A stretch of 64,000 bases of DNA from Sodalis glossinidius str. 'morsitans' (GCF_000010085.1 NC_007712.1:1798001-1862000), one strand, 5' to 3'; numbered from the stretch's first letter, positions 1 to 7,842 are shown. Numbers and translations are program-made. The notes: generated by a model not told the origin, from the letters alone.

Positions 1-131
1 ACCAAATATTCCTGTCCTTCAAATATTGCTAGAGGGCGAAATTTTCCCGTTCTGACGGCCCTCCTAATCGTTTCCATACAGCGCGGACGGGCTTGCCGCC
101 GATTCCATTCGGATAATGTGATGTATGCCAT
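1..131 (-). CDS. xis: Excisionase (lambda Xis-like), partial at window edge
   Basis: Reading leftward from an ATG at 131, the frame is open to the window edge and begins MAYITLSEWN, followed by a basic stretch, the motif RRAVRTGKF and GQEYLV. This is the winged-helix N-terminus of lambda-type excisionases, which bend attachment-site DNA during prophage excision. An AGAGG ribosome-binding site lies just upstream. The C-terminus, and presumably the integrase, lie outside the window to the left. The gene marks this side as the attachment end of the prophage. Family assignment rests on motif recall only. Confidence 0.7.
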   Translation of the reverse strand, partial: MAYITLSEWNRRQARPRCMETIRRAVRTGKFRPLAIFEGQEYL

Positions 132-215
132 TATTTGCCTCTGCTAAATCAAGCCGCTGCGCCGTTCGTCATGACGGCGAGCAGGCGGGGGAATGGCGAA
201 TCGTAGAAATAGAGT

Positions 216-232
216 TGCACACCTGGTGTGCA
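216..232. promoter_or_regulatory. Perfect 8-bp inverted repeat, possible operator
   Basis: TGCACACC and GGTGTGCA flank a single T, between xis and the next leftward phage ORF. The symmetry is typical of a dimeric regulator site. No T-run follows, so it is not a terminator. The binding protein is unknown. Confidence 0.35.
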
Positions 233-275
233 GTGGTGAGGTGATTTCAGGCTGCCATGCGACAGCCGGGGTTAT

Positions 276-548
276 TTATTGCATGGTCGCTTGAATCCGA
301 TGCAGCGCACCATTTACCAGAGAGGCCAGTATTTCCTCTTTTGGCAGTCCAGAACGAATGCCTTCCTCATATTCCCCAATAAGCTTGCAGTCCGCTTCAA
401 ATTGTGTTTGTCGGATATCATCTTTAAGCAGCCAGCATTCTGTATCGGCCTGATTTTCCATGCGGATAATGCGGTTTTCCAGTTTTTTAATTTCTTCGAT
501 AAAGCAGGTCTCCCGGCGAGCGAGTAATCCAGTGAGTAAACCATTCAT
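276..548 (-). CDS. Small phage protein, unknown function
   Basis: A 90-residue leftward ORF between xis and the recombination genes. It is charged, with a Lys/Glu-rich, likely helical N-terminal half (EEIKKLENRIIRMENQ) that could form a short coiled coil. No membrane segment, cysteine cluster or catalytic motif is visible. An AGGTGAA ribosome-binding site precedes the ATG. Position in the early leftward operon suggests an accessory phage gene. I do not recognise the family. Confidence 0.5.
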   Translation of the reverse strand: MNGLLTGLLARRETCFIEEIKKLENRIIRMENQADTECWLLKDDIRQTQFEADCKLIGEYEEGIRSGLPKEEILASLVNGALHRIQATMQ

Positions 549-565
549 GTTTCACCTCAATAGCG

Positions 566-739
566 TTAATGTGAGTTGGAAAAGCGCCGTAGATTTCGTT
601 TTTCTAAAATCATACCTAATTTATCGGCTTTACGCTGAGCCTCATAAGCATTATGAATGATTGCTCCGTCGGGGAATTGCCATGCAGTACCACTGGCATT
701 GTAAAAGCGAACCATTATTTTATGGCTATTTGTGTCCAT
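566..739 (-). CDS. Small phage protein, unknown function
   Basis: A 57-residue ORF starting MDTNSHKIMVRFYN. The ATG at 739 is preferred over the upstream ATG at 799 because a CAGGAGTTC ribosome-binding site sits immediately before it. The C-terminus is basic (EKRNLRRFSNSH). It belongs to the same leftward early cluster as its neighbours. No function can be assigned. Confidence 0.5.
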   Translation of the reverse strand: MDTNSHKIMVRFYNASGTAWQFPDGAIIHNAYEAQRKADKLGMILEKRNLRRFSNSH

Positions 740-818
740 GTTGAACTCCTGTATTACAGATAGCCTACTCCCTGACCGAGAGTCAGCCATGAATTGCATT
801 AATCTGTAGGGTTAGAAT

Positions 819-1727
819 CTAAAAGGGGATATTATCATCAAACGGCGGTGGAGCTTCATCACTTACTGTCGGTTTATTTTGCTGAGGCCGTCCCTCCTGT
901 TTGCTGGTGAAATCAATCTCATTAACAATAACGACCGGCGTTGATTTCTCGGTGCCGTCTTTGGCTGTCCAGCTTTCGAGAACGAATTGCCCTGTAACGG
1001 TTATTTTCGTCCCTTTGGTGAGATAACAGGGTAATTTCTCTGCTCTTGCCCCAAACATACGGCACTGTACCCAAGTGACTTTTTCATGCTCGCCATATCC
1101 CTGCTTGACTGGCAATGAATGCTGCGCCGTACCATTCAACGGCTTCCAGATTTTTCCAAATTCTATTTGGAGTTCATGTAATGATTGAACAGTCATTGCC
1201 TGCTCGGTGAAGGATTTAAGAATATCATCTGGTGTAGGTGCTGCCACTTCATGCACTTCAGCATCGGCATCAATAGCTGTTTCTTCCGTGGGTATGCAAA
1301 AAGCTTGAAAGGCAGCATATTTGTAAGCAATGGACATCGCCTCGCCATAGGTCGTCACGGTGTGTTTTGAGCCGTCTTCTGTTGCAACAAAGTCAAATTC
1401 AGCTTTGACCGTAACATAAAACAGTACACCGCCTTTTGTGGTTGCTCTTTCGGTCACCGTCCGCTCAACAATTTGGGGAAGAATGACCAGCCCATATTTT
1501 GCCAGTACCGGAGCCAGTGCAGTATAAACTTGGTCAATCCCCCAAAATCTAAATCCTTGCTGAGCGTTCTTTCCTTGCGCGCCGAGAGACGCGGCAACCG
1601 ATCCGACACCACTAACGTCTGCGGCGGACCCGTCGCCTTCAATATGGTAGGTTTTCCCGATCTCGAACTGATAACCACGGCAAGTCAGGTCGGCGTTAAA
1701 GCCTTTGTAGGCAATGATTTTGGTCAT
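819..1727 (-). CDS. In-frame fusion of DUF7666-, ERF- and SSB-like phage domains
   Basis: This 302-residue ORF joins three normally separate phage proteins. Residues 1-31 (MTKIIAYKGF, CRGYQFEIGKTY) match the start of DUF7666 proteins. Residues about 40-160 match ERF single-strand-annealing recombinases (WGIDQVYTALAPVLAKYGL, AYKYAAFQAFCIPTEE). Residues about 191-302 match the later strands of a phage SSB OB-fold and end in the acidic tip DDNIPF, which in SSBs recruits partner proteins. The ERF part lacks the GDKAT(N)KAM segment expected between GEAM and SIAYKYA, and the SSB part lacks its first strand. The joins therefore look like deletions that kept the frame. Recombinase activity is doubtful. 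A shortened SSB-like product is possible. Confidence 0.75.
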   Translation of the reverse strand: MTKIIAYKGFNADLTCRGYQFEIGKTYHIEGDGSAADVSGVGSVAASLGAQGKNAQQGFRFWGIDQVYTALAPVLAKYGLVILPQIVERTVTERATTKGGVLFYVTVKAEFDFVATEDGSKHTVTTYGEAMSIAYKYAAFQAFCIPTEETAIDADAEVHEVAAPTPDDILKSFTEQAMTVQSLHELQIEFGKIWKPLNGTAQHSLPVKQGYGEHEKVTWVQCRMFGARAEKLPCYLTKGTKITVTGQFVLESWTAKDGTEKSTPVVIVNEIDFTSKQEGRPQQNKPTVSDEAPPPFDDNIPF

Positions 1728-1738
1728 GGTGTTTGTCC

Positions 1739-2393
1739 TTATGCGGCCTGAAGATATTTGTCATGAGTGAATTCGCCGTTCCAGCTTTTCTTCATCATCG
1801 GAAGCTCGCCTTTGAGGTAGTGGCGATAAAGCCATTTAGCGCCTTCTTTTAAAAGAATGACCTCATAAAATTTCTTCTTGCCTTTTTCGGTGTTAACGGT
1901 GACAATTTTTTTAGTAAAGTATTTGTCGCGTGCATAAGCCTTTACACGCCACTCATAAGGTTTGTTTTCCTCTTTCTGTCCGTCGTAGAGGAAATTACGC
2001 TCTGCTAGAAACAGATTTACCCCCATAACATTTACCCCGTTAAGTTGCTTGCAGAACTGTGATGGAGTCATTCCTACCTGGAATAAATTTTGTAAACAAT
2101 GAATCTCCTCTTCTTGTTTTTTTATTGACCAATGCCAAAAGTTGCTTTTCCTCTGCTAATTCTGCAGCGAGGCGCAGTGCATCGGGGTATGTTTGCGGAA
2201 TGGTGGGTTTCTTGGCTTGTTCTTCCGGTTCCCGCCAGCGTTTGACGACTTTATGACGAAGATCAATGCTGTACCCCATGACGAGTGTCATCGTGAGGTC
2301 TTGGTCGAGTAAAGCCTCTTGGTAAATGCGTCCTGATGAGTCTTGGTAATCTCCCCAGATTTGGGGAGATTGAATATTGAGCGCTTCAAGCAT
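1739..2393 (-). pseudogene. Rha/KilAC phage antirepressor, frameshifted
   Basis: Two overlapping leftward frames make up one antirepressor. The first (2040-2393) begins in the middle of a Rha domain, with homologous codons HVLRDCRK continuing upstream of its ATG, then GRIYQEALLDQ and MTLVMGYSIDLR. The second (1739-2071) carries a KilAC DNA-binding domain (TPSQFCKQLNGVNV, YARDKYFTKK, KGELPMMKKSWNGEFTH). A frame change near 2070-2090 and loss of the N-terminus and linker break the gene. Intact relatives inactivate or bypass the prophage repressor. The KilAC part could still be translated alone from the ATG at 2071. Confidence 0.75.
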
Positions 2394-2421
2394 CTTTCGA
2401 CAGTCCCTTAAAACATGCGAG

Positions 2422-2622
2422 TCAAGTTTTCGGAGAAGAGTTCAAGTTCTTAACAGCATGCATCCTGTCATCTGCACAAAATCGCTGTAGCCTTTGTGGA
2501 ATGCGGGTTCTTCTGGGCGCAAGCCCCTTCACGCCTGCATCAAAAGCTTTATGAATGCCTCACACATTTTTGCAGTGAGCGACCCGCGGGCAGTGGCAAC
2601 GCACAGTTTGGTTGTAGTTCAT
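2422..2622 (-). pseudogene. Small phage ORF with in-frame TGA
   Basis: A frame of 67 codons starts MNYNQTVRCHCP behind a strong GGAGTTACCTCC ribosome-binding site and is interrupted by TGA at 2562-2560. It then stays open to the TGA at 2424-2422. The N-terminal part has CHC and HC pairs. It overlaps the decayed start of the antirepressor. I do not recognise the product and it may be a chance frame. Confidence 0.3.
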
Positions 2623-2686
2623 GGAGGTAACTCCTTCCGTTGATGTGGTGGATACGCTACACTTGGCCTAAACAGGAGGATCCCCC

Positions 2687-3337
2687 ATGGGACAAGTTGC
2701 ATTTGATACATTGCAGGCGTCAGAAGAGCTTCAGACAGCCGGGCTTACCAGTGAGCAAGCCAAGGCGATTTCGCTCGTCGTGCGCAAATCTCATGAGGTG
2801 GCAGATGTGGCTACCAAGGCTGATATTGCTGAGGTGAAGCGCGATATAGCCGATGTTCGTAAGGACCTATCAGCAGAGATAGCCGATGTCCGTAAGGACC
2901 TATCAGCAGAGATAGCCGATGTCCGTAAGGACCTATCAGCAGAGATAGCCGATGTCCGTAAGGACCTATCAGTAGAGATAGCCGATGTCCGTAAGGACCT
3001 ATCAGCAGAGATAGCCGATGTCCGTAAGGACCTATCAGCAGAGATAGCCGATGTCCGTAAGGACCTATCAGCAGAGATAGCCGATGTCCGTAAGGACCTA
3101 TCAGCAGAGATAGCCGATGTCCGTAAGGACCTATCAGCAGAGATAGCCGATGTCCGTAAGGACCTATCAGCAGAGATAGCCGATGTCCGTAAGGACCTAT
3201 CAGCAGAGATAGCCGATGTTCGCAAGGATATTGCTAACAGGTTCGATAAATTGGGACTACAGATGACGGTTCGTGTTGGTGGGATGCTTATTGCTGCCGT
3301 TGGCCTTATGACCGCTATTTTGAAATTGCTGAAATAG
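2687..3337 (+). CDS. DUF1640-like coiled-coil membrane protein with 11-residue repeats
   Basis: This 216-residue protein opens with a DUF1640/CCDC90-like head (FDTLQASEELQTAGLTSEQA, then VATKADIAEVKRD). Residues 54-174 are eleven copies of IADVRKDLSAE (one with V for A), and a twelfth partial copy leads to a C-terminal hydrophobic anchor at about 195-216. Eleven-residue periodicity fits a hendecad coiled coil, giving a long rod tethered to a membrane. An AGGAGGA ribosome-binding site is present. The gene is opposite in strand to its phage neighbours, which fits an independently expressed lysogenic-conversion gene. It meets the 3340-3576 gene tail to tail with 2 bp between. The function is unknown. 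Confidence 0.8.
   Translation: MGQVAFDTLQASEELQTAGLTSEQAKAISLVVRKSHEVADVATKADIAEVKRDIADVRKDLSAEIADVRKDLSAEIADVRKDLSAEIADVRKDLSVEIADVRKDLSAEIADVRKDLSAEIADVRKDLSAEIADVRKDLSAEIADVRKDLSAEIADVRKDLSAEIADVRKDLSAEIADVRKDIANRFDKLGLQMTVRVGGMLIAAVGLMTAILKLLK
2846..3208. repeat. Eleven tandem 33-bp repeats inside the coiled-coil gene
   Basis: The unit ATAGCCGATGTCCGTAAGG... recurs every 33 bp with almost no variation: one GTT/GTC difference in copy 1 and one GCA-to-GTA change in copy 4. Each unit encodes 11 residues, so gain or loss of a copy keeps the reading frame. Near identity at synonymous sites points to recent expansion or continued homogenisation. Confidence 0.95.
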
Positions 3338-3339
3338 CT

Positions 3340-3576
3340 TCAGTCATACACCCGCGTTAACTTGCGTACCTGCTTCTTGAGTCGCTTATTTTCCTCCACC
3401 AGATAGGCAATGGTTGATTTATATACCATTGTCTCATGGTCATCGTATGGATACTCTTCTACGTTCATCAAATAACGCGAATCGTTAATATTGTTACTGC
3501 CATTGGTGACGGCGACCATCTCACCGAAATTTGGATGGTTGAAGGTCGTTATACGAGGCTTGTTAAGTTGCATCAT
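3340..3576 (-). CDS. Small phage protein, unknown function
   Basis: A 78-residue ORF with a Lys/Arg-rich coiled-coil-like C-terminus (EENKRLKKQVRKLTRVYD). Its ATG overlaps the stop of the upstream zinc-ribbon gene as ATGA, so the two are probably translationally coupled. No catalytic motif is visible. It is a leftward early-region gene of unknown role. Confidence 0.5.
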   Translation of the reverse strand: MMQLNKPRITTFNHPNFGEMVAVTNGSNNINDSRYLMNVEEYPYDDHETMVYKSTIAYLVEENKRLKKQVRKLTRVYD

Positions 3577-3776
3577 TCAATCCTTTGTTGACTATCAAAA
3601 TATTTCCTCTTCTCCCAATCTTCCCCACATTCTTTGCAGCAGAAATTACCCTCGGCTGGGTCTTCACAATTATAGCAACGACCGGTTAGGGATAATTTCT
3701 CTTCTCGATAATGGGCAATCTGGTGTTGGCGGAAAGCTTCTTCGTGTTGGCTGGCTAAATCGACATCATCTGCCAT
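3573..3776 (-). CDS. Small zinc-ribbon-like phage protein
   Basis: A 67-residue protein with the cysteine pattern CYNCEDPAEGNFCCKEC, consistent with a single bound zinc as in DksA/TraR-like or DUF2116-like small phage proteins. The N-terminus is acidic and the C-terminus (DWEKRKYFDS) is charged. It overlaps the downstream ORF by 4 bp. Related phage ORFs commonly begin MADD and lie in early operons. The exact role is unknown. Confidence 0.55.
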   Translation of the reverse strand: MADDVDLASQHEEAFRQHQIAHYREEKLSLTGRCYNCEDPAEGNFCCKECGEDWEKRKYFDSQQRIE

Positions 3777-3793
3777 AAATCTATTTTATGCTC

Positions 3794-4070
3794 CTAATCG
3801 TTTAATAACTTCCGGGTATTGTCCGTTAGTGGTGCCTGATATTTCTCAACCATCCTCGCGGCATAAGCGAGTGCGTCCTCACGGTCTGAGAAGTCGCCGA
3901 TGGCCCGTAGTAAACCGTCGTGGCCTCGGATATGGACGCTAAAAAAGTCAGAATTATCATTTTTTTTGCATTATATCGCCGTAGTCGTCTACAACGCCAG
4001 ACAGGATTATATTAGTAACAATCGTCCCCGGCGCTATCAGGTGGTCGAATTCGTTAATGAGCTTTTGCAT
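3794..4070 (-). pseudogene. Small phage ORF split at an A8 tract
   Basis: The ATG at 4070 has a GGAGACCACC leader and the frame reads MQKLINEFDHLIAPGTIVTN to MQKK, then stops at 3957. Eight adenines (coding strand) precede the stop. With one fewer A the frame continues as DNSDFFSVHIRGHDGLLRAI through REDALAYAARMVEKYQ to a TAG at 3796-3794. The downstream segment has no start codon of its own. The simplest reading is a single protein of about 90 residues broken by a +1 slip. Programmed slippage or a sequencing error cannot be excluded. Confidence 0.5.
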
Positions 4071-4106
4071 GGTGGTCTCCGTGGTAATGTTGACGACGCT
4101 ATGAGC

Positions 4107-4334
4107 TTACAGACTGAGTCTATTGATTTCCTCAAGCTTATTTTCTATCTCATCGGCCACACGTATAATTTCACGCGCAAATTCTCTAGCAATTCTCGGG
4201 CTAACTTCGCCTATCTAAGGCCAACTTACTGTTGCACGATTTTCGTATTTTAATTCAGCAATATCGAACTTTATGTTGGCGGTAATGTTTTTTAAGCATA
4301 TGCCGTCATCGCCAAAAATAGAAATCATGGACAT
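4107..4334 (-). pseudogene. Small phage ORF with internal amber codon
   Basis: From ATG 4334 (GGAG upstream) the frame reads MSMISIFGDDGICLKNITAN, then ATVSWP, a TAG at 4217-4215, and continues in frame through EVSPRIAREFAREIIRVADE to a TAA at 4109-4107. The second half is a charged helix, so both halves look like former coding sequence. It lies 36 bp upstream of the A8-broken ORF in the same leftward cluster. The product is unrecognised. Confidence 0.5.
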
Positions 4335-4481
4335 CGACTATTCTCCGGTTATTAAATGATTACCTCGCTGAAAATGTCCCCGCCTGTCGTGTTAAGTGCC
4401 TGCTTTGTTGACCCTCTCAGGCGGCGAGGGTTGCTGCTATTCCCCAACAGTAAGGTGGATGTGTAGATAACTGTTTCCAGG

Positions 4482-4592
4482 TTGACATCCTCCATTTGTC
4501 GGAATGATATGTCACTAGGACAGGGAGGGATGTATATGAAGCTTACTCAGTGCGCCGTAAAGCCCCGTCTTTCAGAGCGGGGAGGATGTCAA
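4482..4592. mobile_element. Possible IS200/IS605-type end remnant
   Basis: TTGACATCCTCC (4482-4493) and GGAGGATGTCAA (4581-4592) are perfect 12-bp inverted repeats. Just inside the right copy, CCCCG (4563-4567) and CGGGG (4578-4582) form a hairpin. A hairpin followed by GGGGAGGATGTCAA is the characteristic right end of TnpB-bearing IS200/IS605 elements. No transposase frame is present in the roughly 110 bp between, so this is at most a remnant or a miniature palindromic element. Confidence 0.4.
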
Positions 4593-4594
4593 AA

Positions 4595-6264
4595 CTAGAC
4601 CGACTTAAGAATTGCTAGAGTAAGCGAAGGGCCTTTGGCTGTTTTATCATCACTTCCTAAAAGATTAAACTCTTCTAAAACAATGTCTAAACTTTCGAGT
4701 AAAATATCATCGTTTATGTTTATACGCGAAATAGATGATAAATTATCAATTATTTTTTTCTTTGTACCAAGGAGCTTGATTGCCGTAACCATCGCAACGT
4801 AAAACTTAATATTTGTTATTGTTTTAGTATCGAGAGTGAACTTTTCTGAATTACTCTTTAAAAATGCTTCTGTGGTTTTAATGATTAATGTCACTTTTAG
4901 ATAAATATCAATATTAATGTCCAGACTAAAAATCTTTTTATATTCAACATCAGAATTGAGCAATGTAGATGGTCGAGCTCTTGCGGTGTCTGGTTTGAGT
5001 AAAACTATGGCCATCATTGCTTGTGCTAAGTAAGCAATGCTTATTATTGTTGATGCTGGCTTCCCTGAGTTTTTATAGAAGTTTTTATTCCTATCATAGT
5101 AAAAGTCGTTGGCTTTAAAGTAGTCTTCTATATTTCTGTAAATTACATCTGAACTTCTTAATGAAGAGGGAATAATAGCTGTTTGACTATTTGTTGCACG
5201 AATTATTCTATCCCGCGCCTCCTTATTTTGTTCACAAATAATTCTAATTAAAATCGAGCGATCATCGTTTTTATTATTTGTAACTTCAGAAAAGTGATGG
5301 TATATTTCATGAGATGTTTGGAGTCCATTAACTATTTGAGGGTCCTCAATGGTTAATTGTTTTCCCGCGCTAATCGCTTTTGGTGTGATGATCGTCACGC
5401 CATTATTTAAATACCAGAAATCATCTAAATTTTCATTTTGAAGCGTCATGGGAATTACTGTGTTTACTGTAACACTCCCTTGATAATCTCTGACGTTAGA
5501 TTCAAAAATGCTTTTGACTAATGCCCCATTGTCGCAGATGAAATCATAATACTTTTTTAAAGAGGCTAAACAAATATAACTTCCTGCTGAGATGCTTATA
5601 GGCTGTTCTGAAATCTTTAATGTGCGTGAAGTAGATTGTATATTGTGACTCATTTCCAGTAATGTGCTAGAGTCAATGAACTCAAACTCGAATGATGCAT
5701 TGCTAAATAGTCTTTTTATATCTTCTTGGAGCTTATGAACTTTGCTTTTTACATTCTCATGTATTTCAGACCTTAATCCTTGTGTAGCATAAAAAATCTT
5801 ATTACAAGTGTTGGAAAGGTTGTTGCTAATTTAGAATAAGCATATTTTGAATATAGATGCTTTTTCTAACAAAAGCGGATTATATCTTTGCTTGAGTTCA
5901 GCAATATCATTAGATAAATCGAAGAAATCTTTTACTGTTTCACGAAATTTATTGATTGCGTCTTCTTTAAATGTAGGTGATGTCTTCGATTAAATTATAA
6001 CTAATTCAATGTGATTTTTCCTTATCTGTGTATTAATTTTAGTATTTTCTTTTTGTAGTTTTTCATTTATGAATGTGAATATTGAATTAAATCCACCGTC
6101 GCCACTCCCTCCAACTATACTATATGTAATGTCATCATATGTGACATTGTGGTTTTTAGTAATTTCTGATGCCGAATAAATTTCAAAAAAAATCAGAGTC
6201 TGTTATTTCTTCATCAAGTTCGTTTTTTTATCTCTTAATATTTTTTTAAGAATAATCTGATCAT
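4595..6264 (-). pseudogene. AIPR-family abortive-infection protein, multiply broken
   Basis: The open part (ATG at 5653, 352 residues) carries AIPR hallmarks: IFESNVRDYQG, then FWYLNNGVTIITP and IVNGLQTSHEI. Upstream the same frame continues as coding sequence through stops at 5833-5831 and 5992-5990. The second stop falls in LVII*SK, where a Gln codon is expected. Further upstream, after a shift at an A8 run (6185-6192), comes an N-terminal segment with IVGGSGDGGFNSIFTF. AIPR proteins act in phage resistance and are often linked to restriction-modification genes, none of which is seen here. The AT-rich composition differs from both prophage and chromosome, suggesting separate acquisition. 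The C-terminal fragment alone is unlikely to be functional. Confidence 0.7.
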
Positions 6265-6525
6265 TTGTTTTTTTAAAACGTTAAACTCCCGGCTCTTATT
6301 TTATGTATTTAAAATACTGCAAAATGCATTATCTCATCCAGCAGAAGGCTTAGTTAGTAAGTCCATCGCGCTTCTTTCTCATGCATCTTGAAGTATACAT
6401 GTACTTTTTGATGAAGGCTTCTATGAATTTTTTGCTGTTCTTCATTGAAGGGTTAAGAATCCATCACCGCATTGATTGAAAAATATACATCCAGTAATTG
6501 GGTTTAGCATCATCTTGTAAAAATA
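6265..6525. other. AT-rich spacer, nothing recognised
   Basis: Between the AIPR remnant and the next phage pseudogene there are only short frames with many stops in all directions. I see no repeat, hairpin with a T-run, or start codon with a convincing ribosome-binding site. Confidence 0.5.
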
Positions 6526-6912
6526 TCACTTCGCCGATATTGCTTTTGATGCTCTAAACTCCGCCTGAAATAACGCCACATTCTCCAAGCAGCACGAACC
6601 CTCTTCAAATTCCACGACCGCCCCGCGATGTGGATATCTGGCTTTCATGTGCTTCTGAGCGGAAAGGGTGATTTGCTCTTGGTACTGGGTCAGTGTACTT
6701 AAATCAAGCGGTGGTGCGGGTTTGCGTTTGCTGAGTTTTTCCCATCATGGATATTGCTGTTTCTCTGGCTTCAGTCCTAATGCCCTGTCAATGCGTGATG
6801 CTACAAGGCCATTATCGACTTCTTCGGCCCTGCGCCGTTTTTGCCGACGGCTCCGCGCATTATCTTTTACGACAGGGTTAATTGATTTACCGTAAATAAT
6901 AGTTGCTTGCAT
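6526..6912 (-). pseudogene. Phage early protein with in-frame TGA
   Basis: From ATG 6912, behind a GGAGGTG ribosome-binding site, the frame reads MQATIIYGKSINPVVKD, a very basic RRQKRRR segment and LGLKPEKQQYP. TGA at 6747-6745 then interrupts where a second Trp (TGG) is plausible, and the frame continues WEKLSKRKPAPPLDLSTLTQ through KHMKARYPHRGA to TGA 6528-6526. The intact product would be about 128 residues and basic. I do not recognise the family. Position upstream of the repressor suggests an early-operon gene. Confidence 0.5.
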
Positions 6913-7357
6913 GTTCACCTCCAACAGATGGTTTTGGTGGTGTGGTGGCCAGTGCTGATCTCCGGCATTCATGGTTTAGCCTCTGAGCCGTGGCCTTATT
7001 CACTGACCATGCATAGCGACCATTCTTTGTGTATCAGCCTACACATTCACTATACCCTAAAAACATCTGGGCAAAGGTTTGGCACGTTTCAGTGCCTTCC
7101 ATAGAGCACGAGTAATCAATCTGCTATCCCACCGTTTGGCTTGTCTTGCGGCTTTCTGGTGGATTGACGGATAAAAGTATTATCCATAGATAATTTTACG
7201 GCAAGTGCTAATGAGGATTTATTTCTGTTTTTTTTGTTATAATATTGATTTTAATTATAAAATTTTTATTCCCCCGAGGGGGATGACTGCTGGAAGGCTA
7301 GGACGCTTAGATTATGAAAATGGGGAGGTGAATGGAGGGAAGAGAGGTACTATTACA
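6913..7357. other. Spacer between early operon and repressor gene
   Basis: Short frames occur on both strands but none combines a good start site with recognisable protein sequence. The leftward strand contains a RALWKALKRA-like stretch resembling common phage helices, probably a remnant. I see no RNA gene. Confidence 0.4.
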
Positions 7358-7783
7358 CTAGCTTGCCTGATTTTGACGAAGTTCTAACATCTCAGCTAAG
7401 AGCTTATCAACTTCAGCCTTTTCTTCAGCTAATTCTTTGATAAATTTATCTTTTCTACTTTTTGGTAATCCATCAAATAAATCAAGTAAAATTTCATGTT
7501 GCTTTGTTAGCACTCTTTCTTTTTTTATGTCTATTCCTGCATTAAGACCATCTAGCCATCCCCTAGGAAGATTAAAGGCAGTCTCGATTACTTCAACCAT
7601 GTCATCAGCAATACGCTTCTTCCATTTTTTTCCTTCGGGATAGAGCATTCTTGAGACGTAAGACTGCTCCCGGTCAATGCGACGGGCTAGATCGACTACT
7701 TTTCCTCTACACAAAGAGTCTTTTATTTCAATAAGACGGAGGCGTCTTTTTTCATACTTATCCATCTGAACGATCATATGCAA
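7358..7783 (-). CDS. Phage CI-type repressor (HTH, no peptidase domain)
   Basis: A 141-residue protein with an N-terminal helix-turn-helix (VVDLARRIDREQSYVSRML) and a helical C-terminus, lacking the S24 self-cleavage domain of lambda CI. It is transcribed away from the cro-like gene across a short operator region, the standard immunity arrangement. The annotated ATG at 7783 follows an ACAGGT leader, and an internal ATG at 7765 is an alternative. The frame is intact, so immunity repression could persist although the prophage is dead. Without a cleavage domain, induction would depend on an antirepressor, and such genes are present here. Confidence 0.7.
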   Translation of the reverse strand: MHMIVQMDKYEKRRLRLIEIKDSLCRGKVVDLARRIDREQSYVSRMLYPEGKKWKKRIADDMVEVIETAFNLPRGWLDGLNAGIDIKKERVLTKQHEILLDLFDGLPKSRKDKFIKELAEEKAEVDKLLAEMLELRQNQAS

Positions 7784-7785
7784 AG

Positions 7786-7799
7786 TTACCTGTAAGTAA
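7786..7799. promoter_or_regulatory. Operator 1 of the repressor/cro region
   Basis: TTACCTGTAAGTAA is a near-palindrome with TTAC and GTAA arms. It recurs 40 bp away in the same divergent intergenic region and overlaps the repressor leader. It is a likely site for the repressor and for Cro. Confidence 0.6.
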
Positions 7800-7813
7800 A
7801 TTTCCTTTGGGTG

Positions 7814-7842
7814 TTGATTTTAATGTTACTTATGGGTAATAT
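7814..7842 (+). promoter_or_regulatory. Promoter for the cro-like gene
   Basis: TTGATT (7814-7819) and TAATAT (7837-7842) are separated by 17 bp, close to the sigma-70 consensus. The start of cro is 26 bp downstream. Operator 2 overlaps the spacer and the -10 element, so repressor binding would block this promoter. Confidence 0.6.
7826..7839. promoter_or_regulatory. Operator 2 of the repressor/cro region
   Basis: TTACTTATGGGTAA shares the TTAC...GTAA arms and central pattern of operator 1. It lies across the -10 region of the rightward promoter, the expected place for a repressor-controlled operator. Confidence 0.6.

Noticed and set aside
2846..3208. Possible CRISPR array
   Set aside because: The 33-bp units are directly adjacent with no spacers and lie inside a coding frame.
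2791..3225. 144-residue antisense ORF of MRTSAISADRSL-type repeats
   Set aside because: It is the reverse strand of the 33-bp repeat array. A repeat whose length is a multiple of 3 stays open in any stop-free frame, and there is no ribosome-binding site.
3900..4253. 117-residue rightward ORF
   Set aside because: The leftward strand of the same DNA holds two recognisable broken phage ORFs with ribosome-binding sites. The rightward frame has neither.
7205..7387. 60-residue ORF before the repressor gene
   Set aside because: AT-rich, overlaps the 3' end of the repressor, and has no ribosome-binding site or recognisable sequence.
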